From Tessaracoccus sp. SD287 (lineage in GTDB: Bacteria > Actinomycetota > Actinomycetes > Propionibacteriales > Propionibacteriaceae): 46,935 nt of DNA. This document shows positions 24,485-32,156 of the stretch, piece by piece (within the stretch, counting starts at the first letter, position 1; every line of letters begins with the position of its first letter). The stretch covers positions 1-46,935 of the forward strand of contig NZ_JADIJQ010000023.1 of NCBI RefSeq assembly GCF_017355265.1. The letters run 5' to 3'. Both the position numbers and the translations under genes were made by a program. The notes under the pieces are model-generated. The model made no database searches. It was not told where the DNA came from and saw only the letters and a list, made by a program, of their open reading frames with translations.

Positions 24485-25650
24485 TTGAGGACGCCCTTGT
24501 TGACGAACTCACCGTTGACGACCTCGAGTTCCTTCAGGACGACCCGCTCGGGGCGGCGCTGGGCGCTGAAGACCAGGTCGCCGAGCAGGATGGTGTGGAA
24601 GGACTTGCCGGCGCTGAGCCCCTTGAAGATGCCCTCGCGGCTGGCGCCGCCGATGGCCACGGCCTGGGCGAGCACCTGCAAAGCGTCGTAGGCGTAGATG
24701 TTGAACGCGCCGGGGTCGATGCCGAACTTCGTGCGGAACTTGTCCACGAACTCGACCTGGCGTGGGTTGGAGGTGTCGGACAGGGTGAAGTTCTCGGCCA
24801 GGACGACGCCCTCGGCCGCCTTCCCGGCGATCTCGAGGAACTGCGGGGTGGTCTGCCCGGCCAGCGTCTTGCCGGTGAAGCCCAGGGAGCGCAGCTGCTT
24901 GACCAGCAGTCCCCCGTCGGGTCCGTAGCCGAGGTGGGCGACGGTCTGCGGCTTGCTGTCCAGGGCCCGCAGCAGCACCGGACGGAAGTCCTGGGACTCG
25001 GGGTTGATGGCGCTGGAGTAGGTGACCTTCAGCCCGGCCTGGCCGGCGTACTTCTCGAACAGCTCGAAGGAGGTCTTGCCCCAGTCGGTCTGTTGGTAGA
25101 AGACGGCCACGGTGTCGCCGTACTTCTTCAGCAGCTTGACGTAGTGCTCCTGGTAGTTCTCCTGGGTCAGCGAGGTGGTCCAGGCCTTGTCGCCGCCGGC
25201 GGTGAACCGGGGGTTGGAGTTGGTGAACCCGAACTGCACCAGTCCGGCCTGCTGGTAGACCGGCGTCGCGGCCATGGAGGCGCCGGAGCTGAAGTCGCCG
25301 AGTTCGGCGATGATCGAGGAGTCGGCGACGAACTTCTGGGCGACCGGCACCGACTGCTTCGGGTCGGACTGGGAGTCCTCCCAGACCAGTTCGACCTGCT
25401 TGCCGTCGACGCCGCCAGCGCCGTTGATGACGTCCAGGGCGACGGCGAAGCCCTGTTCGTAGTACTTGCCGTACTCGGCCAGCGGGCCGGTCCTGGGCGC
25501 GGAGACGCCGAACTTGATCACCGCGGAGGCGGCGGCGCCGGTGGTGCCGGCGCTGGACTGCAGCACGGAGCAGCCGCTGAGGGCCAGGGCGGAGCCGGCG
25601 GCCCCGAACAGGAAGCCGCGGCGGCCGAGTCGAGTCAGGTTGGAGGTCAT
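24481..25650 (-). CDS. Liv-type substrate-binding lipoprotein
   Basis: A protein of 389 residues from ATG 25648-25650, supported by a GAAGGAA ribosome binding site. The signal RRGFLFGAAGSALALSGC combines a twin-Arg motif with a lipobox, so Tat export with lipid anchoring is likely. The mature part is a periplasmic-binding type I fold of the LivK/AmiC group (VIKFGVSAPRTGPLAEYGKY, then GFAVALDVINGAGGVDGK). The ligand pocket cannot be read reliably, and amides, aromatic or methylated compounds are as possible as Leu/Ile/Val. It is the first structural gene of the operon and is preceded by a long leader with a small ORF. Confidence 0.93.
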   Translation of the reverse strand: MTSNLTRLGRRGFLFGAAGSALALSGCSVLQSSAGTTGAAASAVIKFGVSAPRTGPLAEYGKYYEQGFAVALDVINGAGGVDGKQVELVWEDSQSDPKQSVPVAQKFVADSSIIAELGDFSSGASMAATPVYQQAGLVQFGFTNSNPRFTAGGDKAWTTSLTQENYQEHYVKLLKKYGDTVAVFYQQTDWGKTSFELFEKYAGQAGLKVTYSSAINPESQDFRPVLLRALDSKPQTVAHLGYGPDGGLLVKQLRSLGFTGKTLAGQTTPQFLEIAGKAAEGVVLAENFTLSDTSNPRQVEFVDKFRTKFGIDPGAFNIYAYDALQVLAQAVAIGGASREGIFKGLSAGKSFHTILLGDLVFSAQRRPERVVLKELEVVNGEFVNKGVLK

Positions 25651-25709
25651 GGGAGTTCCTTCGTGCAAGCGCCGTGGTGACGCGTGATGGCCGACGAAAA
25701 GTCGGTTCT

Positions 25710-25734
25710 GGAGGGTGCGAACCTCCCGCGGAGG
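25710..25734 (-). promoter_or_regulatory. Mutually exclusive hairpins just upstream of livK
   Basis: On the minus strand CCTCC (25734-25730), GGGAGG (25727-25722) and CCCTCC (25715-25710) follow one another. The middle segment can pair with either neighbour, giving two alternative stems, about 60 nt before the livK ATG. This layout is typical of attenuators, but no U-run follows. Confidence 0.4.
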
Positions 25735-25858
25735 TCACTGGGGCTCACCAGGGCATGGGCTGGTGGCCGTGGGTGTGGCGGGTGGTCAGTCGGGTCGACC
25801 GTCGAGGCCCGGGTGGGGCGACGGGACCAGCTGACCGGGCGGCAGTGCCGCGCGGGCA

Positions 25859-25881
25859 GTCGACGGGCTCAGCCCATCGAC
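25859..25881 (-). promoter_or_regulatory. Strong hairpin after the leader ORF
   Basis: A 10-bp stem (GTCGATGGGC / GCCCGTCGAC, one U-G pair) with a UGA triloop begins 11 nt after the small ORF stop. It may act as an attenuator or pause hairpin controlled by ribosomes on the small ORF. No U-run follows. Confidence 0.45.
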
Positions 25882-25892
25882 GTCCGGCTACG

Positions 25893-26024
25893 TCAGTGAC
25901 AACACACTGGACGAGCGTTGGTGGGACGATCGGAGCTCGGGTGGCAGAACCGGGGCATGCCCAGCACGCGCATGTTGGCGGCACCCGGATGGGTGGTGCC
26001 ACTGCGACGCGGTGAGCTGTTCAC
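25893..26024 (-). CDS. Small leader ORF upstream of livK, ending in Cys-Cys-His
   Basis: A 43-residue ORF starts at GTG 26022-26024 with a strong AAGGAG ribosome binding site 6 nt upstream. The product begins MNSSPRRSGTTHPG and ends RPVCCH. The two adjacent Cys codons are both TGT, although Cys in this GC-rich window is almost always TGC. There is no recognised family. Position, strong ribosome site, tandem Cys codons near the stop and the hairpin 11 nt later suggest a regulatory leader peptide for the livK operon. It could also be an independent small protein. It is antisense-free and lies 150 nt past the rlmN stop. Confidence 0.5.
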   Translation of the reverse strand: MNSSPRRSGTTHPGAANMRVLGMPRFCHPSSDRPTNARPVCCH

Positions 26025-26057
26025 GGCTGCTCCTTCTCGATGCTGTCCTCACCGCAG

Positions 26058-26063
26058 AGACTA
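26058..26063 (-). promoter_or_regulatory. Candidate promoter for the livK operon leader
   Basis: TAGTCT (minus strand) is a TANNNT -10 candidate, with transcription expected to start about 27 nt before the leader ORF. GGAACG occurs 17 nt upstream (26081-26086); GGAAC is the usual -35 core of ECF sigma factors, so an alternative sigma cannot be excluded. Confidence 0.35.
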
Positions 26064-26174
26064 GACGACTGCGCGGGCACCGTTCCACCGACGGCCAGCA
26101 GGTGGGCCGTGAGGGTGCCCCGTTCCGCTACCGGCGAACAGCGGGCGCGGCGGGCGTCCCGGGGTGCTGGACCC

Positions 26175-27521
26175 TCAGGGGGTGACCGTGGCCGCCAACT
26201 GGCCGCAGGCACCGTCGATGTCGCTGCCGCGGGTGTCACGGATGGTCACCGGCACTCCCCTGGCCTCCAGGCGACGGACGAACTCGGCCTCCACGGCCGG
26301 GTCTGAGGCCGTCCAGATCGACCCGGGCGTGGGGTTGAGAGGAATCAGGTTGACGTGGAACCAGCCCCAGGTGCCGCGCTTGGCCAGCACCTTGGCCAAC
26401 AGGTCGGCACGCTGCGGCTGGTCGTTGATGTCCTTGATCATGATGTATTCGATGGAGACCCGGCGGCGGGTCTTCTCGGCGTAGTGCCAGGCCGCGTCCA
26501 CGACCTCGTCGACGCTCCAGCGGGTGTTGATCGGGACGAGTTCGTTGCGCAGCTCGTCGTCGGGGGCGTGCAGCGACAGCGCCAGGGTCACCGGGATGCC
26601 TTCGTCGGCGAGCTGGTCGATGCGCGGTGCCAGACCGACGGTCGAGACGGTGACGCCGCGGGCGCTCATCCCCAACCCGTGCGGGGTGGGGGTGGTCAGG
26701 GCGCGGACCGCTCCGATGACCGCCTTGTAGTTGGCCAGGGGCTCGCCCATGCCCATGAACACGACGTTGCTGACGCGTCCCGGGCCGCCGGGCAGTTCAC
26801 CGCGGCTCAGCTTGCGGGCCCCGTCCAGCACCTGCATCACGATCTCGCCCGTGGACATGTTGCGCTGCAGGCCGCCCTGGCCCGTGGCGCAGAACGGGCA
26901 GGCCATGCCGCAGCCCGCCTGGGACGACACGCACATGGTGGTGCGTGCCGCGGAATGCTCACCGGCGCGGTAGCGCATCAGCACCGACTCGACCAGGGAC
27001 CCGTCGTGCAGCTTCCACAACGTCTTGATGGTGGCGCCGCGGTCAGCACGCTGCTGGTTGATTTCCGTCAGCAGCTGCGGGAACAAGGCACTGGACAGCT
27101 CCTCGCGGGAGTCTGCGGGCAGGTCGGTCCACTCCTGGGGGTCGTGGGCCAGCCGCTCGAACCAGTGGTGCGAGAGCTGGGTGGCGCGGAACTTCTGGTG
27201 TCCCAGAGCCTCGACGGCGGCGATGCGCTCCTCGGTCGACAGGTCGATCCAGTGCGCCTCGGGCTTGCGGCGCCGGGGCGCCTTGAACACCAGCGGCAGC
27301 GCCTTGCCACCCTCTGCCAGGGGCTGGGCGGGCATCGGCAGCGGCGCGGCCGCGTGGTTCTTGCCGTGGCCGGCCCGGTTCTCGGCGGCGGGCATCGGCG
27401 CCACCTGGTGAGCGGAGCGAGGGCGGGGCGCCACGGCCTGCGCCGCACCGGCGTGCTGGGAGCGGTGGCTGGGCCCTGACTGCTCCTCGGGGATCTCGCC
27501 CAACTGGGTGATGCTGTTCAC
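26175..27521 (-). CDS. rlmN: Dual-specificity 23S rRNA/tRNA adenine C2-methyltransferase RlmN
   Basis: A radical-SAM enzyme that methylates C2 of A2503 in 23S rRNA and A37 of some tRNAs. The 448 residues include the cluster ligands Cys204, Cys208 and Cys211 (CGMACPFC). The two mechanistic Cys are Cys197 (TTMCVSSQ) and Cys439 (GACGQL). [13 protein letters not shown] binds SAM. Residues 1-85 are a low-complexity basic extension absent from most RlmN. The GTG start (27519-27521) is nevertheless backed by a strong AAGGAG 6 nt upstream, so the extension is probably real. cdsA lies 30 nt upstream. Confidence 0.95.
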   Translation of the reverse strand: MNSITQLGEIPEEQSGPSHRSQHAGAAQAVAPRPRSAHQVAPMPAAENRAGHGKNHAAAPLPMPAQPLAEGGKALPLVFKAPRRRKPEAHWIDLSTEERIAAVEALGHQKFRATQLSHHWFERLAHDPQEWTDLPADSREELSSALFPQLLTEINQQRADRGATIKTLWKLHDGSLVESVLMRYRAGEHSAARTTMCVSSQAGCGMACPFCATGQGGLQRNMSTGEIVMQVLDGARKLSRGELPGGPGRVSNVVFMGMGEPLANYKAVIGAVRALTTPTPHGLGMSARGVTVSTVGLAPRIDQLADEGIPVTLALSLHAPDDELRNELVPINTRWSVDEVVDAAWHYAEKTRRRVSIEYIMIKDINDQPQRADLLAKVLAKRGTWGWFHVNLIPLNPTPGSIWTASDPAVEAEFVRRLEARGVPVTIRDTRGSDIDGACGQLAATVTP

Positions 27522-27551
27522 GAGTGACTCCTTGGTTGCTGCAGAGAGGGT

Positions 27552-28442
27552 TCAGCCGCCGGGGACGGTCAGGTAGAGCACCAGCCACGCCACGGGGGCG
27601 CCGACCAGCAGCGAGTCCAGACGGTCCATGACGCCGCCGTGGCCGGGCAGGAAGCTGGACATGTCCTTGATGCCGACGTCACGCTTGATCATCGACTCGA
27701 TCAGGTCGCCGGCGGTGCCGAAGACGACCATGGCCACCGCCAGCACGACCCCGACCCACCAGGACGAGTCGAGCAGCCAGGTGGTCATCAGGATGCCGGT
27801 GGGCACGGCAAACAGCACCGAGCCGGCCAGACCTTCCCAGGTCTTCTTGGGTGAGATGACCGGCGCCATCTTGTGCCTGCCGAACAGCACGCCCAGGACG
27901 TAGCCACCAATGTCGTTGGCGGCCACGCAGGCGATGAAGGTGACGATGCGCTCGCGCCCCAGTTCGCTGCCGAGCATCAGCGGCACCGAGGCGCCCAGCA
28001 GCGCCACGTAGGCAATGATGAACAGGCTGGCGGCGGAGTCCATGACGAAGCCCTGGGGTCCGCGCAGCATCCGGGTGATCAGGACCACCAGCACCGTCAG
28101 GCACAGCAGCGCCAGCAGGGTGGGCGCCGCCCCGATGCCGGCATTGGGGTGTCGGCTGACGTAGAACGCGGCGAACTGGATGGCGAGGATGCCCACGATG
28201 ATCGGCACGATCGTCGCGTCCAGGCCCAGCCGCCGCATCGCGCTGTGCAGTTCCTTGGCGCCCAGGGACAGCGCCACCGCGACGAACAGCGTGAAGCCCC
28301 AGTGCCACCACCCGAGGGTGGCCACCAGGGTGCCGGCCAGTCCCACCGCGACCGCAATCGCTGCGGGCAGGTTCCGTCCGGCCCGACTCGCGGGTTTGGG
28401 CGGGTCGCGCAGCAGTTGGGGGTCGAGGTGTTCCTGGCTCAT
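27552..28442 (-). CDS. cdsA: Phosphatidate cytidylyltransferase
   Basis: CdsA makes CDP-diacylglycerol from CTP and phosphatidic acid in the membrane, feeding phospholipid synthesis. From ATG 28440-28442 it has 296 residues with about eight membrane segments. The family signature near the C-terminus reads SMIKRDVGIKDMSSFLPGHG and then GVMDRLDS. A TTG six codons upstream (28460), 4 nt after the frr stop, is an alternative start. The gene lies in the conserved frr-cdsA-rlmN order and is probably co-transcribed with frr. Confidence 0.95.
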   Translation of the reverse strand: MSQEHLDPQLLRDPPKPASRAGRNLPAAIAVAVGLAGTLVATLGWWHWGFTLFVAVALSLGAKELHSAMRRLGLDATIVPIIVGILAIQFAAFYVSRHPNAGIGAAPTLLALLCLTVLVVLITRMLRGPQGFVMDSAASLFIIAYVALLGASVPLMLGSELGRERIVTFIACVAANDIGGYVLGVLFGRHKMAPVISPKKTWEGLAGSVLFAVPTGILMTTWLLDSSWWVGVVLAVAMVVFGTAGDLIESMIKRDVGIKDMSSFLPGHGGVMDRLDSLLVGAPVAWLVLYLTVPGG

Positions 28443-28463
28443 GGGCGACGAAGGGCTCAAGGA

Positions 28464-29021
28464 TCAGACCTCGAGCAGTTCGGCTTCCTTGCCCTTGAGG
28501 AGTTCGTCGATCTGGTCGGTGTACTTCTTGGTGACCACGTCGAGGTTCTTCTCCGCGCGCGACAGGTCGTCCTCGGAGATCTCCTTGTCCTTCTGTGCCT
28601 TCTTCAACTGGTCGATGGCGGTGCGACGAATGTTGCGGGCCGCCACCCGCGCCTCTTCGGCCTTGTGCTTGGCCAGCTTGGTGTAGTCCTTGCGGCGGTC
28701 CTCGGTCAGCGCCGGCAGGGTCACCCGGATGACGTTGCCGTCGTTGGACGGGTTGGCGCCCAGGTCGGAGTCACGGATCGCCTTCTCGATGGCGGTCATG
28801 GCCGACCGGTCGAAGGGGGTGATCATGATGGTGCGGGCCTCGGGAATCTGGAAGGTCGCCAGCTGCTGCAGCGGGGTGGGGGCACCGTAGTAGTCGGCGG
28901 TGATCTTGTTCAGCATGGCGGGGTGGGCCCGGCCGGTGCGGATGGCGGCGAAGTCCTCCTGCGCATGCTCGACGGTGGCCTTCATCTTTGACTCGGCGTC
29001 CGCGGTGATTTGGGCGATCAC
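28464..29021 (-). CDS. frr: Ribosome recycling factor
   Basis: RRF splits post-termination ribosomes together with EF-G. GTG 29019-29021 is chosen because GGAAGGA lies 6 nt upstream. It gives exactly 185 residues, the usual RRF length, with the standard start MIAQITADAESKM. An upstream in-frame ATG at 29025-29027 overlaps the ribosome binding site and is less likely. Family features include FAAIRTGRAHPAMLNKI and NDGNVIRVTLPALTEDRR. It follows pyrH after a 131-nt gap containing a hairpin, and precedes cdsA. Confidence 0.97.
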   Translation of the reverse strand: MIAQITADAESKMKATVEHAQEDFAAIRTGRAHPAMLNKITADYYGAPTPLQQLATFQIPEARTIMITPFDRSAMTAIEKAIRDSDLGANPSNDGNVIRVTLPALTEDRRKDYTKLAKHKAEEARVAARNIRRTAIDQLKKAQKDKEISEDDLSRAEKNLDVVTKKYTDQIDELLKGKEAELLEV

Positions 29022-29100
29022 GGTCATTCCTTCCAGGGTGGTCATGGCCTGCATCAGCACAGGCATCAGTGAAGAGACTACCGGTCGCGCGCACGGGACA

Positions 29101-29131
29101 CCGACCCCCGCGAGCGTTCGCGGGGGGTCGG
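29101..29131 (-). terminator. Hairpin between pyrH and frr
   Basis: A 13-bp stem (ccgacccccgcga / tcgcggggggtcgg with one bulged base) and a four-base loop lie 22 nt after the pyrH stop. There is no U-run. It may terminate or attenuate pyrH transcription before frr. Confidence 0.6.
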
Positions 29132-29152
29132 GGGCAAAACCCGCTGGGCGAA

Positions 29153-29863
29153 TCAGCTGACCGTGGTGCCGATGGGTTCCCCGGCGATCGCCCGGGCAAT
29201 GTTGCCCTCGGTGTCGAGGTTGAAGAAGATCATCCGCAGCTTGTTGTCGCGGGCCAGGCTGATGGCGGTGGCGTCGGCGATCTTGAGGTCGCGGCTGAGG
29301 TACTCGTCGAAGCTGAGCGTGTCGAACTTCTTGGCGCCCGGGGTGGTGTTCGGGTCGGCGTCGTAGACACCGTCGGTGCCCTGCTTGCCCATCAGCAGGA
29401 CGTCGGCGCCGATCTCCAGGGCGCGCTGCGCGGCGACGGTGTCGGTGGAGAAGTACGGCATCCCCGAGCCGGCGCCGAAGATGACGACACGTCCCTTTTC
29501 CAGGTGGCGCTCGGCGCGGCGGGGAATGTAGGGCTCGGCGACCTGCCCCATGGTGATGGCGGTCTGCACCCGGGTCGCAACCCCGGCCTTCTCGCAGAAG
29601 TCCTGCAGCGCCAGGCAGTTCATCACGGTGCCCAGCATGCCCATGTAGTCGGCGCGGTCACGCTCGAAGCCGAGCTGCTGCAGTTCAGCGCCACGGAAGA
29701 AGTTGCCGCCGCCAACGACGATCGCCACCTGGGTGCCGCTGGCGACAACCTCGGCGATCTGGCGGGCGATCGACGAGACAACCTTGGGGTCGACGCCGAG
29801 CTGGCCACCCCCGAAGACCTCACCGGATAGTTTCAACAGGACACGGTTGTAGGCCTGGGGCAT
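29153..29863 (-). CDS. pyrH: UMP kinase
   Basis: PyrH phosphorylates UMP to UDP in pyrimidine nucleotide synthesis. The 236 residues show the amino-acid-kinase fold: [14 protein letters not shown] at the N-terminus, [10 protein letters not shown], the UMP-binding [11 protein letters not shown], and [14 protein letters not shown] 29861-29863 has a good GAAGGAG 7 nt upstream. It stands between tsf and frr as in most actinobacteria, with hairpins on both sides suggesting its own transcription unit. Confidence 0.98.
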   Translation of the reverse strand: MPQAYNRVLLKLSGEVFGGGQLGVDPKVVSSIARQIAEVVASGTQVAIVVGGGNFFRGAELQQLGFERDRADYMGMLGTVMNCLALQDFCEKAGVATRVQTAITMGQVAEPYIPRRAERHLEKGRVVIFGAGSGMPYFSTDTVAAQRALEIGADVLLMGKQGTDGVYDADPNTTPGAKKFDTLSFDEYLSRDLKIADATAISLARDNKLRMIFFNLDTEGNIARAIAGEPIGTTVS

Positions 29864-29954
29864 GAATTCTCCTTCGATGGACCGACTGCTCGCAGCAGCC
29901 TACAACCCCACGACCCTCGAGGGCGCCATCAGGTCACCGGCCTGCGGACACGAA

Positions 29955-29988
29955 CAGGCCCCGCGTCCACTCCGGGACGCGGGGCCTG
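29955..29988 (-). terminator. Hairpin terminator after tsf
   Basis: A perfect 14-bp stem (caggccccgcgtcc / ggacgcggggcctg) with a six-base loop lies 22 nt past the tsf stop. It is the strongest terminator-like hairpin in the window and would end the rpsB-tsf operon. Confidence 0.8.
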
Positions 29989-30010
29989 CACAGGTACTCC
30001 TGGGTGGTGC

Positions 30011-30820
30011 TCAGGCTGCCGAGAAGCGGGCGAACTTCTTGACGGTGACGCCGGCCTGCTCGAGCAGCTTGCCGACGGTCTGCTTGTCGTTGGACACGGC
30101 CGGCTGGTCCAGCAGGACGACGTCCTTGAAGTAGCCGTTGACCCGACCCTCGACGATCTTGGGCAGCGCCTGCTCGGGCTTGCCCTCTTCACGTGCGGTG
30201 GCCTCCGCGATCCGACGCTCGTTCTCGACCGCGTCGGCCGGGACGTCCTCACGCGAGACGTAGCTGGGGTTCATGGCAGCGATCTGCAGGGCGACGCTGT
30301 GGACGAGCTCCTCGTCGTCACCGTCGTACTCGACCAGCACACCGACCTGCGGGGGCAGGTCCTGGCTGCGGCGGTGCAGGTAGACGTGGGCGTTGCCCTC
30401 GGCGTAGACCGCGTTCGACAGCTCCAACTTCTCGCCGATCTTGATGGCGAGCTCATGGACGGCCTCGGCCACGGTCTGACCCGAGGCCAGGGTGGCGGCG
30501 TTCGCGGCCTCGACACCGTCGGCCTTGGCGGCGTCGACCGCGGCGGCGATCGCGTCGGCCAGGGCGACGAACTCATCGTTCTTGGCGACGAAGTCGGTCT
30601 CGGCGCCGAGCTGGATCAGCGCCTTGCCGCTGGCGGCGACCAGGCCGTTGCTGGCCTCGCGGTCGGACCGCTTGGCAGCCTTGGCGGCGCCGGTGACGCG
30701 CAGAACCTCGATGGCCTTGTCGAAATCGCCGTCAGCCTCGGTGAGGGCCTTCTTGGCGTCCATCATTCCGGCGCCGGTGGCGTCGCGGAGCTTCTTCACG
30801 TCGGCAGCAGTGATTGCCAT
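30011..30820 (-). CDS. tsf: Translation elongation factor Ts
   Basis: EF-Ts is the nucleotide exchange factor for EF-Tu. From ATG 30818-30820 it has 269 residues. The N-terminal UBA-like part reads [20 protein letters not shown] and the conserved core has [16 protein letters not shown]. The C-terminus FARFSAA is close to the family norm. The open frame continues further upstream, but that part runs antisense-frame through the rpsB tail and is not coding. The gap to rpsB is 43 nt; the ribosome binding site (GGAAA) is weak. Confidence 0.97.
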   Translation of the reverse strand: MAITAADVKKLRDATGAGMMDAKKALTEADGDFDKAIEVLRVTGAAKAAKRSDREASNGLVAASGKALIQLGAETDFVAKNDEFVALADAIAAAVDAAKADGVEAANAATLASGQTVAEAVHELAIKIGEKLELSNAVYAEGNAHVYLHRRSQDLPPQVGVLVEYDGDDEELVHSVALQIAAMNPSYVSREDVPADAVENERRIAEATAREEGKPEQALPKIVEGRVNGYFKDVVLLDQPAVSNDKQTVGKLLEQAGVTVKKFARFSAA

Positions 30821-30863
30821 GAATTTCCAATCTTTTGTGAGTCGTGGGGCGGTGGGGTGTGAC

Positions 30864-31814
30864 TCAGGCCTCGGTCGGCTCGGCCTCGGCAGCGACCGGG
30901 GCGTCCTCGACGGCGGGAGCCTCGTCAACGGCAGGTGCCTCGTCAGCGACGGGGGCATCCTCAGCGACGGGGGCCTCGTCAGCGACAGGGGCGTCCTCAA
31001 CGGGGGGAGCCTCGTCAGCGACAGGGGCGGCTTCCGGGGCAGCGGCCTCGGCCTGCTGGCCGGCGAGCAGGTCACGCTCCCAGTCGGGCAGCGGCTCGGA
31101 CTCGGTGCCCTCGGCGGACTGGCCGGAACGGGCCAGCAGGCCGTCGGCGGCGGCGTCGGCGACGATGCGGGTCAGCAGCGCGACCGAACGGATGGCGTCG
31201 TCGTTGCCGGGAATCGGGAAGTCGACCTCGTCGGGGTCGCAGTTGGTGTCGAGGATGCCGATCACGGGGATCTTCAGCTTGCGCGCCTCGTCGACGGCCA
31301 GGTGCTCCTTCTTGGTGTCGACGATCCAGACGGCCTGGGGCAGGCGGGTCATGTCGCGGATGCCGCCCAGGGTCTTGCCGAGCTTCTCCGACTCGCGCTT
31401 GAGGCCGAGCAGCTCCTTCTTGGTGAGGCCACCGGCGACCGGGTTCTCGAGGTCCATGCCCTCGAGCTCCTTGAGGCGCTGCACGCGCTTGATCACGGTC
31501 TGGAAGTTGGTCAGCATGCCGCCGAGCCAGCGCTGGTTGACGTAGGGCATGCCCACGCGGGTGGCCTGCTCGGCCACGGCCTCCTGCGCCTGCTTCTTGG
31601 TGCCGACGAACATGACGTGGCCGCCGCGGGCGACGGTCTCACGGACGAAGGCGTAGGCCTTGTCGATGTAGGTCAGCGACTGCTGCAGGTCGATGATGTA
31701 GATGCCGTTGCGCTCGGTGAAGATGAAGCGCTTCATCTTGGGGTTCCAGCGACGGGTCTGGTGTCCGAAGTGGACACCGCTCTCGAGAAGCTGGCGGGTG
31801 GTGACGACGGCCAT
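30864..31814 (-). CDS. rpsB: 30S ribosomal protein S2 with acidic C-terminal extension
   Basis: S2 is a 30S subunit protein. The first 250 or so residues are standard S2: [20 protein letters not shown], then [24 protein letters not shown] and [21 protein letters not shown] tail of about 60 residues is added, made of repeating [16 protein letters not shown] units and strongly acidic. The ATG (31812-31814) has AAAGGA 7 nt upstream. The gene heads the rpsB-tsf operon and has a 5' leader of about 180 nt with clear hairpins, where autoregulation by S2 would be expected to act. Confidence 0.98.
   Translation of the reverse strand: MAVVTTRQLLESGVHFGHQTRRWNPKMKRFIFTERNGIYIIDLQQSLTYIDKAYAFVRETVARGGHVMFVGTKKQAQEAVAEQATRVGMPYVNQRWLGGMLTNFQTVIKRVQRLKELEGMDLENPVAGGLTKKELLGLKRESEKLGKTLGGIRDMTRLPQAVWIVDTKKEHLAVDEARKLKIPVIGILDTNCDPDEVDFPIPGNDDAIRSVALLTRIVADAAADGLLARSGQSAEGTESEPLPDWERDLLAGQQAEAAAPEAAPVADEAPPVEDAPVADEAPVAEDAPVADEAPAVDEAPAVEDAPVAAEAEPTEA
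30890..31030 (-). repeat. Acidic tandem repeats in the rpsB tail
   Basis: Imperfect 15-18-nt units (gcctcgtcagcgacgggg-like on the plus strand) encode repeats of A-P-V-A-D-E and A-P-V-A-E-D at the S2 C-terminus. Confidence 0.8.
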
Positions 31815-31864
31815 GGCCGGTCCTTTCTGTGGGGCACGGCGCTGCCGACCCCGGGGGTTGCGTC

Positions 31865-31937
31865 GCGCCGAACGATTCGGCGCTGCCTGGTGCAGTGGTC
31901 CAACCCACCCAGCTCTGTCGCTCCTCTCGGAGCACAG
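31865..31937 (-). promoter_or_regulatory. Two hairpins in the rpsB leader
   Basis: Stem GCGCCGAA/TTCGGCGC with a three-base loop lies at 31865-31883. A second stem at 31915-31937 has 4+5 bp with a bulge and a GAGA (GNRA) tetraloop. Both lie in the transcribed leader of rpsB. They could be an S2-binding autoregulatory site, by analogy with known r-protein leaders. Confidence 0.45.
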
Positions 31938-32006
31938 CTCAGGGACCTCGGGGCCGGCCAGTTTTCTGCACGGTGAAGTCAGATCGATGGACGACCTGCT
32001 GGGGTC

Positions 32007-32037
32007 ATTCTAGGCAGTGCCTACCTGTCGGCGCCAA
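32007..32037 (-). promoter_or_regulatory. Candidate rpsB promoter
   Basis: TAGAAT (-10, 32012-32007) and TTGGCG (-35, 32037-32032) are separated by 19 nt on the minus strand. The -10 is one of the best sigma70-like hexamers in the window. The resulting leader would be about 185 nt. Confidence 0.5.
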
Positions 32038-32156
32038 TCGCGGCGGCGCCCACCCAGGGCTCGGACCCGCAAGCCAATCACGACCCAGGTGCAGTAGTTG
32101 TCCACAGAGTGTTGTCCGTGCAACGGCGGAGGCGGCGGATCCATCATGACAGCAGG

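Noticed and set aside
22523..24691. 722-codon plus-strand open frame opposite the permease and livK
   Set aside because: Low-complexity Gln/His/Gly/Asp translation typical of antisense GC-rich DNA; the minus strand carries clear Liv genes.
25691..25705. Small hairpin ccgac-gaaaa-gtcgg as a terminator
   Set aside because: Only five base pairs and no U-run; it may contribute to the leader structure but is not a terminator on its own.
25994..26003. GCCACTG resembling a cobalamin-riboswitch B12 box
   Set aside because: It is on the plus strand while livK is on the minus strand, it lies inside the small ORF, and the other conserved aptamer parts were not found.
30821..31075. N-terminal extension of tsf
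   Set aside because: The frame stays open through the repetitive rpsB tail, but the canonical EF-Ts start is at 30820.
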